The notes beneath the pieces are model-generated. The model was not told the origin of the DNA and ran no database searches. It saw nothing but the letters and a program-made list of their open reading frames with translations. The position numbers and the translations under genes were made by a program. 64,000 nucleotides of DNA from Phormidesmis priestleyi Ana (lineage in GTDB: Bacteria > Cyanobacteriota > Cyanobacteriia > Phormidesmidales > Phormidesmidaceae), in contig LJZR01000011.1 in the NCBI GenBank assembly GCA_001314865.1, positions 62,001 to 126,000 on the forward strand. Reading direction: 5' to 3'. Shown here piece after piece: positions 27,958 through 38,645 of the stretch. Position 1 is the first letter of the stretch; each line of letters begins with the position of its first letter.

Positions 27958-28458
27958 CAGTGTTACGATCTTACGCTGATCTTCGGCGTTCTGACAGGTT
28001 TGCAACAGCGTTTTGCTATCGTGAAAGGCAAAGCAAATGAGCTGTTGGCAGCGGCCAATAATTTCCTGATTACACATGGCGCTAGCATCCGCTAACGGCA
28101 GCATATCGTTCGCTGAATTTTCAACCAAATTTGTGACCAAATCTAGCTGTTCGCGTGACTCTCGCGGTTGCTTCTGCAAGCTTTGCGGCAAAATCACGGT
28201 GAGCAAATTGGGGTCGGCCTTCATTGCGCCCCGAATGGCCGCAGAGTTGGTTCCGGTTGCGCCTGACGTAATCAGACGGTTACCCCCTAGCACAAGCGCA
28301 TAGCTCATCAGCTCAATTAAACGCTGATGCGTAATTGGTACATGACGCGACCCTAAGATAGCAATGCGCTTTGAGCCAGATTGCTGGATAGTGGCCAGCT
28401 CTTGCAAAAAGTCATCTACCTTTACGGAATCAAGCGGATTTTCGACTGACTGACTCAA
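27943..28458 (-). CDS. DprA/LOG-like Rossmann protein (recombination-mediator-like)
   Basis: A 171-residue protein with a nucleotide-binding fold: KRIAILGSRHVPITHQRLIE, then LGGNRLITSGATGTNSAAIRGA, the glycine-rich signature shared by DprA/Smf and LOG-type proteins. In cyanobacteria such proteins are usually annotated as DNA recombination-mediator protein A, on thin evidence. It is far shorter than full DprA (about 360) and lacks its C-terminal winged helix. Roles in DNA uptake or nucleotide handling are both possible. Confidence 0.7.
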   Translation of the reverse strand: MSQSVENPLDSVKVDDFLQELATIQQSGSKRIAILGSRHVPITHQRLIELMSYALVLGGNRLITSGATGTNSAAIRGAMKADPNLLTVILPQSLQKQPRESREQLDLVTNLVENSANDMLPLADASAMCNQEIIGRCQQLICFAFHDSKTLLQTCQNAEDQRKIVTLFYFD

Positions 28459-28555
28459 GGGCTATCTCAGGGTAAAGAGGACAAATCAAGCTTGTGTAAT
28501 CTTACCAAACCCTTAGAAGTCTACAGCAAAACTGATTACCTTCCTATTGGATATC

Positions 28556-28582
28556 GGCGGCTAACATTCTTAGGTAGCCGCC
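28556..28582 (-). terminator. GC-rich hairpin downstream of pyrG
   Basis: GGCGGCTA (28556-28563) pairs exactly with TAGCCGCC (28575-28582), 94 bp past the pyrG stop. No U-run follows on the minus strand. It is a possible terminator or pause site. Confidence 0.4.
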
Positions 28583-28634
28583 TAGAACCCTACTGGTGAC
28601 GGCCTTTGCAGGCGTCGGTATGTATTTGTAAATA

Positions 28635-30654
<2,020 letters not shown>

Positions 30655-31389
30655 CTAACGACTCAAACGGTTTGGGGCCATGCTCTGATTTGACTGGCTC
30701 TGGTTTGATTGGCTCTGGAGACCACGGAGTCCCTGCAAATCCAAAACACTAAAGCCAACCTTGGAGAAAAACGGCAGCAGGCAAAAGAGAAAAACATCAA
30801 GCGTTGGGTCTATCCAACCTAGCCCAGAAGGGCCGATGATCCACACGATGGGATAGGCGATCCACAGTACAGTGACATACGTGAGCAGTTTGTCGTATAG
30901 CTTAGAGAGTGCTTTTGATTGCAGTTTGCTTTTCTGTCGCAGCGGCCTCCACAGCATCTGAAGCACAATTGCAAACGCAACAGTTCCACATAAAAACCAA
31001 ACGGCCCTCACCCAGCCGCGCTCTGACAAGTCGGCAATGAGCCCGGTGACGATCACAATTGTTTGAGTGCCCAACAGTGAGTTGATCAGCATCCAGTCTT
31101 TTTCGATAAACTGCATCGCTGTAAAAGACAGCGCTAACAGCAGCAGCGGTGTGCTCACCATCCAATCTAAGTAGCGAGCGTAGTAAGCTGTTTGGCCAGC
31201 GATTTCTACCTGACCTTGCCCCATTGCCATGGCCAAATAGGCTAGCCCTGACCATACCGGAATAAAAATAGCAACCAAATATTCGTACTGTGGGACGCCT
31301 TTGGGGCGACGGCTCAGTGTCCAAAAATAGAACGCTCCGCCTGCCATACTTGCCACATAAAGCCAATAAAATAGCGATCGCAACGTCAT
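30655..31389 (-). CDS. Microbial rhodopsin, orthologue of Anabaena sensory rhodopsin
   Basis: A seven-helix retinal protein of 244 residues that aligns without gaps, from memory, with Anabaena sensory rhodopsin. Key positions keep the same numbers: E36, S47, R72, counter-ion D75, W76, P206 (proton pumps have Asp here), retinal lysine K210 and D217. Two retinal-pocket or cytoplasmic-channel positions differ: S79 for Thr and A86 for Ser. P206 and the absent donor carboxylate argue for a photosensor and not a proton pump. GGGAG sits about eight bases before the ATG. The C-terminal tail has a duplicated SQSNQ segment. The soluble transducer gene found beside the Anabaena gene is not present here. 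Confidence 0.93.
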   Translation of the reverse strand: MTLRSLFYWLYVASMAGGAFYFWTLSRRPKGVPQYEYLVAIFIPVWSGLAYLAMAMGQGQVEIAGQTAYYARYLDWMVSTPLLLLALSFTAMQFIEKDWMLINSLLGTQTIVIVTGLIADLSERGWVRAVWFLCGTVAFAIVLQMLWRPLRQKSKLQSKALSKLYDKLLTYVTVLWIAYPIVWIIGPSGLGWIDPTLDVFLFCLLPFFSKVGFSVLDLQGLRGLQSQSNQSQSNQSMAPNRLSR

Positions 31390-31673
31390 AAAACTACTCC
31401 CTAACTAACCCTAATTAAAGTGCTGAAACAAAAGCTGAAGTATAAAAGGAGTCGCTGCTCAGAACATCATCTTAGGGAAGGTATTTGCAAGTAACTTAGA
31501 AAAATAGAGCTATAAATGCTGGACTAACCCTTCTTAAGGGCATTGCAGACCCTTTTTGCGGCCATGCGAAAGCGATGCTTGCCCAATTGGTATAGGATTT
31601 TCAGCACAGATGCGCATCTAGCGTATTAAACTGAATTTCTTGAGTTTTTAAGATGGCCTAAGGGGTAAACGGT

Positions 31674-33596
31674 ATGAGTAGGCTTCAGACGGCAAGTACA
31701 TTAGGCACTTCAGGAAAAATAGTCGGGAGTATCATGAGCCTTGCCGCTTTGCCGCTATTGAGTGTGCTAGTGCCTCAAGCCAGTGCTCAAGCTGTGTCTG
31801 CACCTGTATGGTACTCAGCGCCAATAGCCTTGCCGTCGCCTGTCCCCCAGCCCATCTTCCGATCAGCTTCTCAGCCACTGAACATCGCGCAGTCGCAAAT
31901 GCAGCCATCACCCGATAGTCTGTTCGTTGCCTATCCGCCTGCCGAGCATGAGACCGTCGCGAGCCAAATATTTTTTATCGGCACGGCTGATCCAAACGCG
32001 CCCGTAACAATTAACGGAAACGTGATTGAAAATCGCAGCAGTGACGGACACTTTGCACCGTCGCTGCCGTTGGAAATGGGCGAGAATACTTTTGTGCTTG
32101 CCCAAGGCGATCAGCGCGTGACGCTGATAATTAACCGCATTTCGATTGAGCCGCCGCTGCCAGAGGGTATTGGATTTGCCGAAGGAACGCTCTCACCTGC
32201 GGTAGATATTGCACGGATGCCAGGTGAGCTAGTGTGTTTGAGCGTAGTGGCCTCCCCTGATGCTCAGGTAACTGCCAAGCTTGCTTCCCAAACAATTGCA
32301 TTAACGCCTCAAACTAGCGTCGATTTACCGCCCAATTCTTCAGTACTCACATCACAAACCGCTCCGGTAACGCTGAGTGCCACCGAGTATGCAGGCTGCA
32401 CTCTGCCCACCGAACCGGGAAATTTGGGTGCGCCTACATTTACCTTGCAGGCGCAGGGAGAAACCGTCACAGCTGAAGCGCTAGGCCAAGTCAGTATTCT
32501 CTCTCCAACAGACTTTCAGGTCGCTGAAGTGACCACTGAACAGGGCGTCGCGCGGACTGGCCCTAGTACCAACTATTCACGTATCACGCCTTTACCCGCA
32601 GGTACTCGCGCGGCGATTACTGGACGCGAGGGCGAATGGTTAAGGCTCGACTACGGCGGTTGGATTAAAGAATCTGAAACAACTGTGAGTAGTGCCTCAG
32701 TGCCGCCTCACAGCATTATCCGTGGTATCAGCGCCAATCAAGTAGGCGACTGGACAGAAGTGGTTTTCCCACTACAAACCCCTGTACCCGTGACTGTTCG
32801 CCAAGAAGAACAATCGCTTGCGCTGACGTTGCACAACACAACACCGCAAACTGATACCATCTATTTCTCCAACAATCCGGTGGTAGAAAGAATGGATTTT
32901 AATTCTGTTCTTCCAGATAGCGCTGAATATACTTTTCACTTTAAAGAACCGCAGCAGTGGGGCTATAAGCTGCGCTATGAGGGAACTAGCCTGATTCTGT
33001 CAATACGCCACGCGCCTAACAACAACAGTTTGCAAGGCACCACCATCCTCATTGATCCAGGGCATGGCAGTGATGCTGACTTGGGCGCACGCGGCCCCAC
33101 GGGTTATCCCGAAAAGGACGTGACTCTCATTGTGTCTAAGTTGTTGCGTGATGAGTTACAGGATCGGGGTGCTACCGTTGTGATGACTCGCGAAGGGGAT
33201 GATGATCTGTTTCCGGCTGACCGCGTTGAGGTGATTGAGGCAACCGAGCCAACCTTAGCGCTGAGCGTTCACTACAATGCTTTGCCAGATGCGGGCGATG
33301 CACTAGGCCGCAGCGGTATCGGAACCTTTTGGTATCATCCGCAGGCCCATGGCTTGGCGAGCTTTTTGCACGATTATTTGGTTGATGCGTTAGGAAGAGA
33401 GTCTTATGGGGTGTATTGGAACAACTTAGCGCTGACTCGGCCTAATGTGACTCCTTCGGTTCTGTTGGAACTAGGGTTTATGATCAATCCTGAAGAGTTT
33501 GAATGGATTACCGATGAAGCGTCGCAAAAAAAGCTGGCAGCAACGCTGGCAGAAGGCGTTGAGGTTTGGCTGTCTCAGCAGCAGATTGAGCAGTAG
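31674..33596 (+). CDS. N-acetylmuramoyl-L-alanine amidase (AmiC type)
   Basis: A zinc enzyme that cuts the peptide from the glycan of the cell wall. The 640 residues comprise a signal peptide (about 1-40), beta-rich N-terminal domains (about 60-260), an SH3-like segment (about 285-340, ARTGPSTNYSRITPLPAGT), a linker domain (about 345-450) and the catalytic Amidase_3 domain (about 455-635). Zinc ligands are seen in LIDPGHGS, the glutamate of YPEKDVTL and the histidine of LSVHYNA; the catalytic glutamate is in LLELGFMIN. In filamentous cyanobacteria such amidases drill septal pores, so a cell-cell communication role is possible. The ribosome site AGGGG is nine bases before ATG. Its TAG stop lies in a tandem array. 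Confidence 0.92.
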   Translation: MSRLQTASTLGTSGKIVGSIMSLAALPLLSVLVPQASAQAVSAPVWYSAPIALPSPVPQPIFRSASQPLNIAQSQMQPSPDSLFVAYPPAEHETVASQIFFIGTADPNAPVTINGNVIENRSSDGHFAPSLPLEMGENTFVLAQGDQRVTLIINRISIEPPLPEGIGFAEGTLSPAVDIARMPGELVCLSVVASPDAQVTAKLASQTIALTPQTSVDLPPNSSVLTSQTAPVTLSATEYAGCTLPTEPGNLGAPTFTLQAQGETVTAEALGQVSILSPTDFQVAEVTTEQGVARTGPSTNYSRITPLPAGTRAAITGREGEWLRLDYGGWIKESETTVSSASVPPHSIIRGISANQVGDWTEVVFPLQTPVPVTVRQEEQSLALTLHNTTPQTDTIYFSNNPVVERMDFNSVLPDSAEYTFHFKEPQQWGYKLRYEGTSLILSIRHAPNNNSLQGTTILIDPGHGSDADLGARGPTGYPEKDVTLIVSKLLRDELQDRGATVVMTREGDDDLFPADRVEVIEATEPTLALSVHYNALPDAGDALGRSGIGTFWYHPQAHGLASFLHDYLVDALGRESYGVYWNNLALTRPNVTPSVLLELGFMINPEEFEWITDEASQKKLAATLAEGVEVWLSQQQIEQ

Positions 33597-33629
33597 ATTG
33601 AGCAGTAGATCGGACAGCAGATTGAGCAG
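33582..33629. repeat. 4 x 12-bp tandem repeat over the amidase stop codon
   Basis: Units 33582-33593, 33594-33605, 33606-33617 and 33618-33629 of YAGATTGAGCAG (third unit diverged). The first and last units begin CAG (Gln); the second and third begin TAG, and the second one is the gene stop. One base change in a unit therefore sets where translation ends. Confidence 0.88.
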
Positions 33630-33734
33630 CGTGGCAGCAGGCCATGACTCACAGCTCATTTACGCATGAGCATCCGGCTGTTGCCCATCGCGTTGTTCAT
33701 GCTCTGTCAGCTGCCATATCTACCAACGCTGTAT

Positions 33735-34358
33735 TTAGCGGCTAAGCCACGCGATCGCCTCTCGAATCCAGGCTTCGGTATCCTTGCTTTTGCTCAGGGC
33801 AGTGCTGCTGCCTACTGCAACCAAGGCTTTACTGATTTCGCTGTTGGTATAGCCCAGGGCCATCAGCATCATCTCGACATCTTCTTGTACGCCAGATATT
33901 GGCCCACCTGTAGGGGCAATCAGTCCAGAATGCTGCCGCCATTCGCTTAACTTTGTCTTGAGCTCTAAAATGATCCGCTCAGCTGTTTTGTTCCCCACCC
34001 CTGGGGTTTGCGAGAGCACCCTCGCATTGCCATTGACAACTGATTGAATTAGTTCATTGATCCCCAGCGTATCCAGCAGGGCCATGCCCATTTGAGGCCC
34101 AATCCCGCTGACCGAAATCAATAGCCGAAACACATCGCGCTCAGCTCTACTGCTGAAGCCAAACAGCACCTGTAAGTCTTCACGGCTTTGCAAATGGGTG
34201 AAAATTTGAACGGGATCGCCAACAGGGGGCAGCTCGCTGAGCGATCGCGGATTAACTTGCATATCGTAGCCAACGCCGCCTGCATCTACGGTTAGAATGA
34301 CTCGACCGTTTGGCAGCTTTTGGCTATCCGCCAAGAACCCTTTGATATAGCCAATCAT
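33735..34358 (-). CDS. ruvA: Holliday junction helicase subunit RuvA
   Basis: RuvA binds four-way junctions and loads RuvB for branch migration. The 207 residues show the N-terminal OB fold (MIGYIKGFL, VDAGGVGYDMQV), the paired helix-hairpin-helix motifs (VSGIGPQMGMALLD, TPGVGNKTAERIILELK) and the C-terminal RuvB-contacting domain (EMMLMALGYTNSEISKA). It is the last gene of a leftward coaD, DivIVA-like, ruvA run, 13 bp after the coiled-coil gene. Confidence 0.97.
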   Translation of the reverse strand: MIGYIKGFLADSQKLPNGRVILTVDAGGVGYDMQVNPRSLSELPPVGDPVQIFTHLQSREDLQVLFGFSSRAERDVFRLLISVSGIGPQMGMALLDTLGINELIQSVVNGNARVLSQTPGVGNKTAERIILELKTKLSEWRQHSGLIAPTGGPISGVQEDVEMMLMALGYTNSEISKALVAVGSSTALSKSKDTEAWIREAIAWLSR

Positions 34359-34371
34359 GAGATGTAGTCAA

Positions 34372-35163
34372 TCATAAACGCGGACGAGGGTTACGCGTAT
34401 CTGGCGCAGAAAGGCGATCTTGCAGCGGTTGGCGAGGGCTGGTCGCTTCGCGGCGGCTAACGATGGGATTGTTCTGCAAACCACCACCACCCGTCATACC
34501 ACCGGGTCTAACACTGCCAGTCGTGGGGTTAATTCGTTGAGGAGAGCTCGTGTTTTCAATATCGAGTGACTGGCCGCCCTGAATTTTTTGGCGTCCGTTG
34601 CGCAACACATGCAGCATCTCCATAAACTGCCGTTCCATGTTTTCTAGCACCTGGTCGGCGTAGGTATCGGCATCTTCCTGGATAGTCTTGGCTTCAGTGA
34701 CGGTGCGCGTGCGGGTTTCTTCCCATTCCTGACGAGCTTGAGATTGTAGCTGCTCAATTTCGTTTAGAGTTTGCGATCGCAAAGCTTCACATTCTTGCTC
34801 AGTCTGGCTTCTGAGCATTGCCGCTTGAGCCTCAGCCTGCCGAATAATCGACATCTCATTGAGGATAGTCGCCGCCTGTTTTTCAGCTGCCGTTACAATT
34901 TCCTGGGCATATTGCTCTGCCTCCAGCAAAATTTCTTCGCGCTGCTGCACAATTTGGACGGACTCTTGTACCGCCGCAGGCAAGTTCACCCGCACCACAT
35001 CTAGCTGGTCAAGCAATTCATCTTCCGAGATCACAGTTTTCCCAGAGAGCGGCACTCTAGGGCTTTCAAGCACAATCTCTTCAATCCGATCCAGCTCTTG
35101 CTGAATATTGAAGCGCTCAGGTGCAGAATCTTTGTAGTAATCGCCAGTTGCAGGAGTGTTCAC
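34372..35163 (-). CDS. Coiled-coil protein, DivIVA/Cdv3-like
   Basis: A 263-residue protein: a short N-terminal segment (about 15-80, FNIQQELDRIEEIVLESPRV, LLDQLDVVRVNLPAAVQE), a long coiled coil (about 80-200, rich in EAQ and E-Q heptads) and a disordered glycine/arginine tail. Cyanobacterial DivIVA-domain proteins such as Cdv3 of Synechococcus, which help place the division site, have this form. The call rests on architecture more than on motif, so another coiled-coil scaffold is possible. It lies 49 bp after coaD and 13 bp before ruvA. Confidence 0.65.
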   Translation of the reverse strand: MNTPATGDYYKDSAPERFNIQQELDRIEEIVLESPRVPLSGKTVISEDELLDQLDVVRVNLPAAVQESVQIVQQREEILLEAEQYAQEIVTAAEKQAATILNEMSIIRQAEAQAAMLRSQTEQECEALRSQTLNEIEQLQSQARQEWEETRTRTVTEAKTIQEDADTYADQVLENMERQFMEMLHVLRNGRQKIQGGQSLDIENTSSPQRINPTTGSVRPGGMTGGGGLQNNPIVSRREATSPRQPLQDRLSAPDTRNPRPRL

Positions 35164-35212
35164 AAAAAGGTTGGGTTGAGATTTCCAGAAGGAGTGATAT
35201 CCCTATTATTAT

Positions 35213-35698
35213 TCAAGAATGGCTTTTGCCATAACATTTCTCAATATCTAATGCCACATGCTGTGGAACTAAATGGTTGATAGGGCCGCCAAACTTAGCA
35301 ATTTCCTTCACTAAACTACTGCTCAAAAAGCCGTATTCCGTAGAGGTTGCCAAAAAAACAGTCTCTATTTCGTCAGATAAGGTTTTATTAGTATGCGCCA
35401 TCTGTAGCTCTTTCTCAAAATCAGAAAGTACCCGCAGCCCTCTTAACAGAACCTTAGCCTGACGAGCCTCAGCATATGTGACGGTAAGCCCGTCGAAGCT
35501 ATCTATTTCTACATTCGTTAGATGATGAGTCGTCTTTTTAATCTGGGCAATTCTTTGTTCAACGGTAAATAGCGGGTTTTTGGTCGGGTTTCGAGAAACA
35601 ACGACAATCACCCGGTCGTAGAGCTTGCTACCCCGAGTAATGATATCAAAATGACCCAGCGTAATGGGATCAAAGCTGCCGGGGTAAATTGCAATCAT
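35213..35698 (-). CDS. coaD: Phosphopantetheine adenylyltransferase
   Basis: It transfers AMP to 4'-phosphopantetheine in coenzyme A synthesis. The 161 residues carry the nucleotidyltransferase T/HxGH motif in [16 protein letters not shown] and the second motif region in [20 protein letters not shown]. Length and order are standard. It appears to be the first gene of the operon with the DivIVA-like gene and ruvA. Confidence 0.97.
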   Translation of the reverse strand: MIAIYPGSFDPITLGHFDIITRGSKLYDRVIVVVSRNPTKNPLFTVEQRIAQIKKTTHHLTNVEIDSFDGLTVTYAEARQAKVLLRGLRVLSDFEKELQMAHTNKTLSDEIETVFLATSTEYGFLSSSLVKEIAKFGGPINHLVPQHVALDIEKCYGKSHS

Positions 35699-35819
35699 TA
35701 TTCATTTACTCTACACATCCTTAAAAATAAAGCGTATCAGCTAGAACGGGTCAGAATTCACCATTCCCCTCACTCATTTATCATGAAAGGGTTCTGTAGA
35801 TACTATAAGTAGATAACCC

Positions 35820-36125
35820 ATGACCCGAGCTGTTCTCAAGTTTTCATCAGAAGACTGCGGCATTTGCCACAAGATGGCTTTTTACGATGAAAAAGTTGCT
35901 AAGGAGTTAGATTTGGCCTTTGTAGACATTAAAATGCAGGATACTAAGACCTACCGCAAATACCGAAAAATCTTACTGACGCAATATCCTGATAAGGCTG
36001 ATATGGGTTGGCCCACCTATATTATTTGCGACGATCCAGAAGGCGACTTCAAAGTCGTTGGCGAGGTCAAAGGAGGCCATCCTAAGGGCGAATTTCGACA
36101 GCGCTTGCAAGCAGCCATTAGCTAG
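35820..36125 (+). CDS. Small thioredoxin-family protein
   Basis: A 101-residue thioredoxin-fold protein with the active motif CGIC at about residues 13-16 (SSEDCGICHKM) and the cis-proline in MGWPTYIICD. It has no signal peptide and is probably cytoplasmic. Such small proteins are conserved in cyanobacteria, with reductase or redox-relay roles inferred only. It is divergent from coaD (121-bp gap) and ends before a strong hairpin. Confidence 0.85.
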   Translation: MTRAVLKFSSEDCGICHKMAFYDEKVAKELDLAFVDIKMQDTKTYRKYRKILLTQYPDKADMGWPTYIICDDPEGDFKVVGEVKGGHPKGEFRQRLQAAIS

Positions 36126-36221
36126 CACCGTTGCTTAATGTTTGCTTGATGTTTGCCGTAAGCTGTCATGCTGCCGTAGCTTCTATGCCGACACGCTATA
36201 CTTGCTGACGCTTTGACACAG

Positions 36222-36260
36222 CAAATGCCTGTATCCCAACCCTCTGGATACAGGCATTTG
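36222..36260. terminator. 15-bp hairpin between thioredoxin and psaK genes
   Basis: Arms 36222-36236 and 36246-36260 are exact reverse complements with a 9-nt loop, lying between convergent genes. Without a U-run on either side it may serve both directions as a barrier. Confidence 0.65.
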
Positions 36261-36402
36261 TGTGGCTAAAGGGAAAAACTCAAGAACGACGGTTAGGCAC
36301 TAACAGTCAGGCATTAGCAGTCAGCCTCTAACCTAACAGCCAGGCTGCTATGGGTTCAAGCACTAGTGTGTGACTAGCGTAAGGGTAAGACTAGCGTATG
36401 AA

Positions 36403-36669
36403 CTAAAGAACACCGATGTTGGCCAAGCCCAGAATGGCACCTGCGCCAATTGCATGGCCCAAGCTAGTAACTGCCAACAGAGCCGGTAACCCTAGCCCTA
36501 AAAATACGCCGGGAGCAGGACCAGCATCAGGAATTTGAATAACTTGCTTACCAATGAAAAATGCAAGCACGTTGCAAATAATCATTACGATGGCAACGTT
36601 AGGGCCCCATTCTACAGTCGTTGGAACAAATCCAGTAGCAGCTAGCATAGGCAACATCGATGTCAACAT
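36403..36669 (-). CDS. psaK: Photosystem I subunit PsaK
   Basis: A two-helix thylakoid protein at the edge of photosystem I that holds antenna chlorophylls. The ATG at 36669 gives 88 residues. The segments VAIVMIICNVLAFFIGK and the glycine-rich LGLPALLAVTSLGHAIGAGAILGL are the family hallmarks. It has a short presequence-like N-terminus (MLTSMLPMLAATGF). AGAGAG precedes the start. The upstream region holds a spaced direct repeat that may be regulatory. Cyanobacteria often have two psaK genes, one high-light induced; which this is cannot be told. Confidence 0.93.
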   Translation of the reverse strand: MLTSMLPMLAATGFVPTTVEWGPNVAIVMIICNVLAFFIGKQVIQIPDAGPAPGVFLGLGLPALLAVTSLGHAIGAGAILGLANIGVL

Positions 36670-36794
36670 TGATTCTCTCTCTCTAAACAATTAAGGATCA
36701 TTGAAACACAGCATCAGCAGCTTCTAGAAAAAAGTGGCTGATGATTCATCTTTTATGATGATGGAGATCTAGATGTCGAATCGGAAGGGCTTCG

Positions 36795-36827
36795 TTGTAA
36801 GAATTAACACTCAATTGCAAGAATTAA
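36795..36827 (-). promoter_or_regulatory. Spaced direct repeat upstream of psaK
   Basis: TTGTAAGAATTAA (36795-36807) and TTGCAAGAATTAA (36815-36827) differ at one base and are 20 bp apart start to start, about two helical turns, 126-158 bp before the psaK start. This geometry suits a response regulator of the RpaB type, although the sequence is not a standard HLR1 site. A second repeat group (GGTTGTAGAGGYC) lies at about 36885-36930. Confidence 0.4.
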
Positions 36828-36955
36828 TATTTAGCTTGTTACTTGAGTCTGGATATTTAGCTGGATATCTAGCGGGGCTCGCCGGTTGTAGAGGCCGGTT
36901 GTAGAGGTCGGTCGTAGAGACTGGTTGTAAAGATAATCAAATTAGGAGATGCGCA

Positions 36956-37372
36956 ATGGTTCGAGGGCTAATGTGGCTGCCATTACTGGCAATATTTATT
37001 GGCTTGGCTTGGGCGGGGTGGAACGAGTACCGAAAGTTAGAGGCTTATAAGGTGTGGGCGCAGCCTTTTGAACGAGCGAAGTACGATATCTATGCAGCGT
37101 TGGGTCAGCAAGGCGATGTTTTGACTTGGGGCATCCCGAGCCGTCAGGGTGTGCTTGAGGCCAGTAGCCTGAACCTGACTGAAGTAAAAAAAGCCGTGAT
37201 GGAAGTGAATGCTAAGCCCGCTAATCCGGCTGACTTGCCTTCCAAGGGACGCTTTTCACTGGGCTTTACGCTCGCTGATGGCCGCCATCTGAGGATTCCA
37301 TTTGTCGATGGGGAAATGGCGGCCCAATGGCTAGCTTTTTTAAGAAAACAATGGGATTTGCCTGAGATCTAA
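36956..37372 (+). CDS. Membrane-anchored hypothetical protein
   Basis: A 138-residue protein with one N-terminal membrane helix (about 4-21, LPLLAIFIGLAWAGW) and a soluble domain that ends in MAAQWLAFLRKQWDLPEI. AGGAG lies about six bases before the ATG, a good ribosome site. It resembles no family I can name; tryptophan-rich strands in the domain suggest a small beta fold. It is divergent from psaK. Confidence 0.75.
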   Translation: MVRGLMWLPLLAIFIGLAWAGWNEYRKLEAYKVWAQPFERAKYDIYAALGQQGDVLTWGIPSRQGVLEASSLNLTEVKKAVMEVNAKPANPADLPSKGRFSLGFTLADGRHLRIPFVDGEMAAQWLAFLRKQWDLPEI

Positions 37373-37757
37373 AGGCGTTCGTGGTTGTGCTTGAGTTCTC
37401 AAGTCCTGATGTCTAAACGGAATTTTGGGGTTCGGACGGTCAATTGCTCAGGGGGTGTATTAGTATCTATGAATCTTGGATGGAATCTTTGGATGTAGTC
37501 CGTACTGAGTTGTATCAATTTTGATTAGTTCTATGGCGAAATGGGTAGCCTGCTCAGTATTTATTGAGCGTTCTATTTGTTAAGTCGTTTTAAGTTGAGC
37601 GTTTGTTGATGAAATCCTTTAAACGCTGGCTGGTTCTAATTTTTTGATCGTTTGTGATCTGTAAGTTCACAAAACACAATTTGGATAAAACCACTAAGCA
37701 CTACACAACTAAGTACTACACATAAGTATTCGTTGCATCATCTTTGACCCTGCTCTT
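37373..37757. other. Region upstream of ftsQ, nothing recognised
   Basis: About 385 bp, AT-rich, probably including the ftsQ promoter. Small duplications (CACTACACAACTAAGTACTA near 37698-37718) are the only structure noted. Confidence 0.35.
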
Positions 37758-38645
37758 ATGTCTTCTTCTCCATACCGTTCTCCATCGTCTCAAGAACTGG
37801 CCCGTCGCAGACAGTACCTTAAAGAGAAGCGTCGTTTTACCTTTTATAGGACTGCCTGGCGCGCGATCGCAATGCTAGGATTTACGGCTGGCATTCTCTG
37901 GGTGGCTCGATCCCCGATATGGCTGATTCGCAGTGCCGAACAAATCGTGGTGAGTGACAATCAAATACTGTCAGATGAGAATATTCAGGCGCTGTTGCCA
38001 GTACCCTATCCTCAATCGCTGCTTCAAGTTCAGCCTGATGATCTGGCTCAAAGCCTAGAAACTTATAAGCCCATTGAAAGTGCTCTCGTCAGTCGGCGGC
38101 TGTTGCCACCAGGGCTACATGTGCGCGTTCGTGAGCGCGTGCCCGTGGCGCTTGCCGTGCCCGATACTACTCGGCCACTCAAGGCGATTTCCAACCAGCC
38201 TGAACCCTTCAGGGAGCCAGGACTAATTGACGCGCAGGGTTACTGGATGCCGCGCAATAGCTTTCAAGAACTGGGCGCAATGACTCATTCACCGCCGCTG
38301 ACGGTTAAGGGCATGCAGGCGAGCAACCGATCATCGTGGCAGTCGATGTATGTTAGCTTGCAGCGATCGCCTGTAAAAATCACGGCTGTTGATTGGACTC
38401 AGCCTAGCAATGTGGTATTACAAAGCGAATTGGGGGAGGTACATATTGGGCCATATGGCCGAAACTTTGAGGCACAGCTGGCTGCTTTGGACAAGATGCG
38501 ATCGCTAGGCTCTAAAGTAAATCCTGAAAAGGTTGCCTTTATTGACTTACAAAATCCTGACAATCCTGTCATTGAGATATTGCAAGCGAATAATCAGTCG
38601 TCGGCAGAGTCGTCGGCAGAGTCGTCGGCAGAACAGTTGCCATAA
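37758..38645 (+). CDS. ftsQ: Cell division protein FtsQ
   Basis: A bitopic divisome protein that links early and late division proteins. The 295 residues have a basic cytoplasmic head (RRRQYLKEKRRF), one membrane helix (about 35-52), the POTRA domain (about 60-130, IVVSDNQILSDENIQALL, with PPGLHVRVRERVPVA) and the beta domain to about 280. The C-terminal end is a threefold SSAE repeat encoded by 3 x 12 bp just before the stop. It stands directly before ftsZ on the same strand with a 462-bp gap. Confidence 0.93.
   Translation: MSSSPYRSPSSQELARRRQYLKEKRRFTFYRTAWRAIAMLGFTAGILWVARSPIWLIRSAEQIVVSDNQILSDENIQALLPVPYPQSLLQVQPDDLAQSLETYKPIESALVSRRLLPPGLHVRVRERVPVALAVPDTTRPLKAISNQPEPFREPGLIDAQGYWMPRNSFQELGAMTHSPPLTVKGMQASNRSSWQSMYVSLQRSPVKITAVDWTQPSNVVLQSELGEVHIGPYGRNFEAQLAALDKMRSLGSKVNPEKVAFIDLQNPDNPVIEILQANNQSSAESSAESSAEQLP
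38598..38633. repeat. 3 x 12-bp in-frame repeat at the ftsQ 3' end
   Basis: Three TCGTCGGCAGAG units (last base changed in the third) encode SSAE three times, ending 9 bp before the stop codon. Confidence 0.85.

Noticed and set aside
30655-31389. Proton-pumping bacteriorhodopsin or chloride pump
   Set aside because: Pro at position 206 and Ala at 86 lack the acids needed for a pump, and D75 rules out the TSA-type chloride motif; the sensory rhodopsin pattern fits best.
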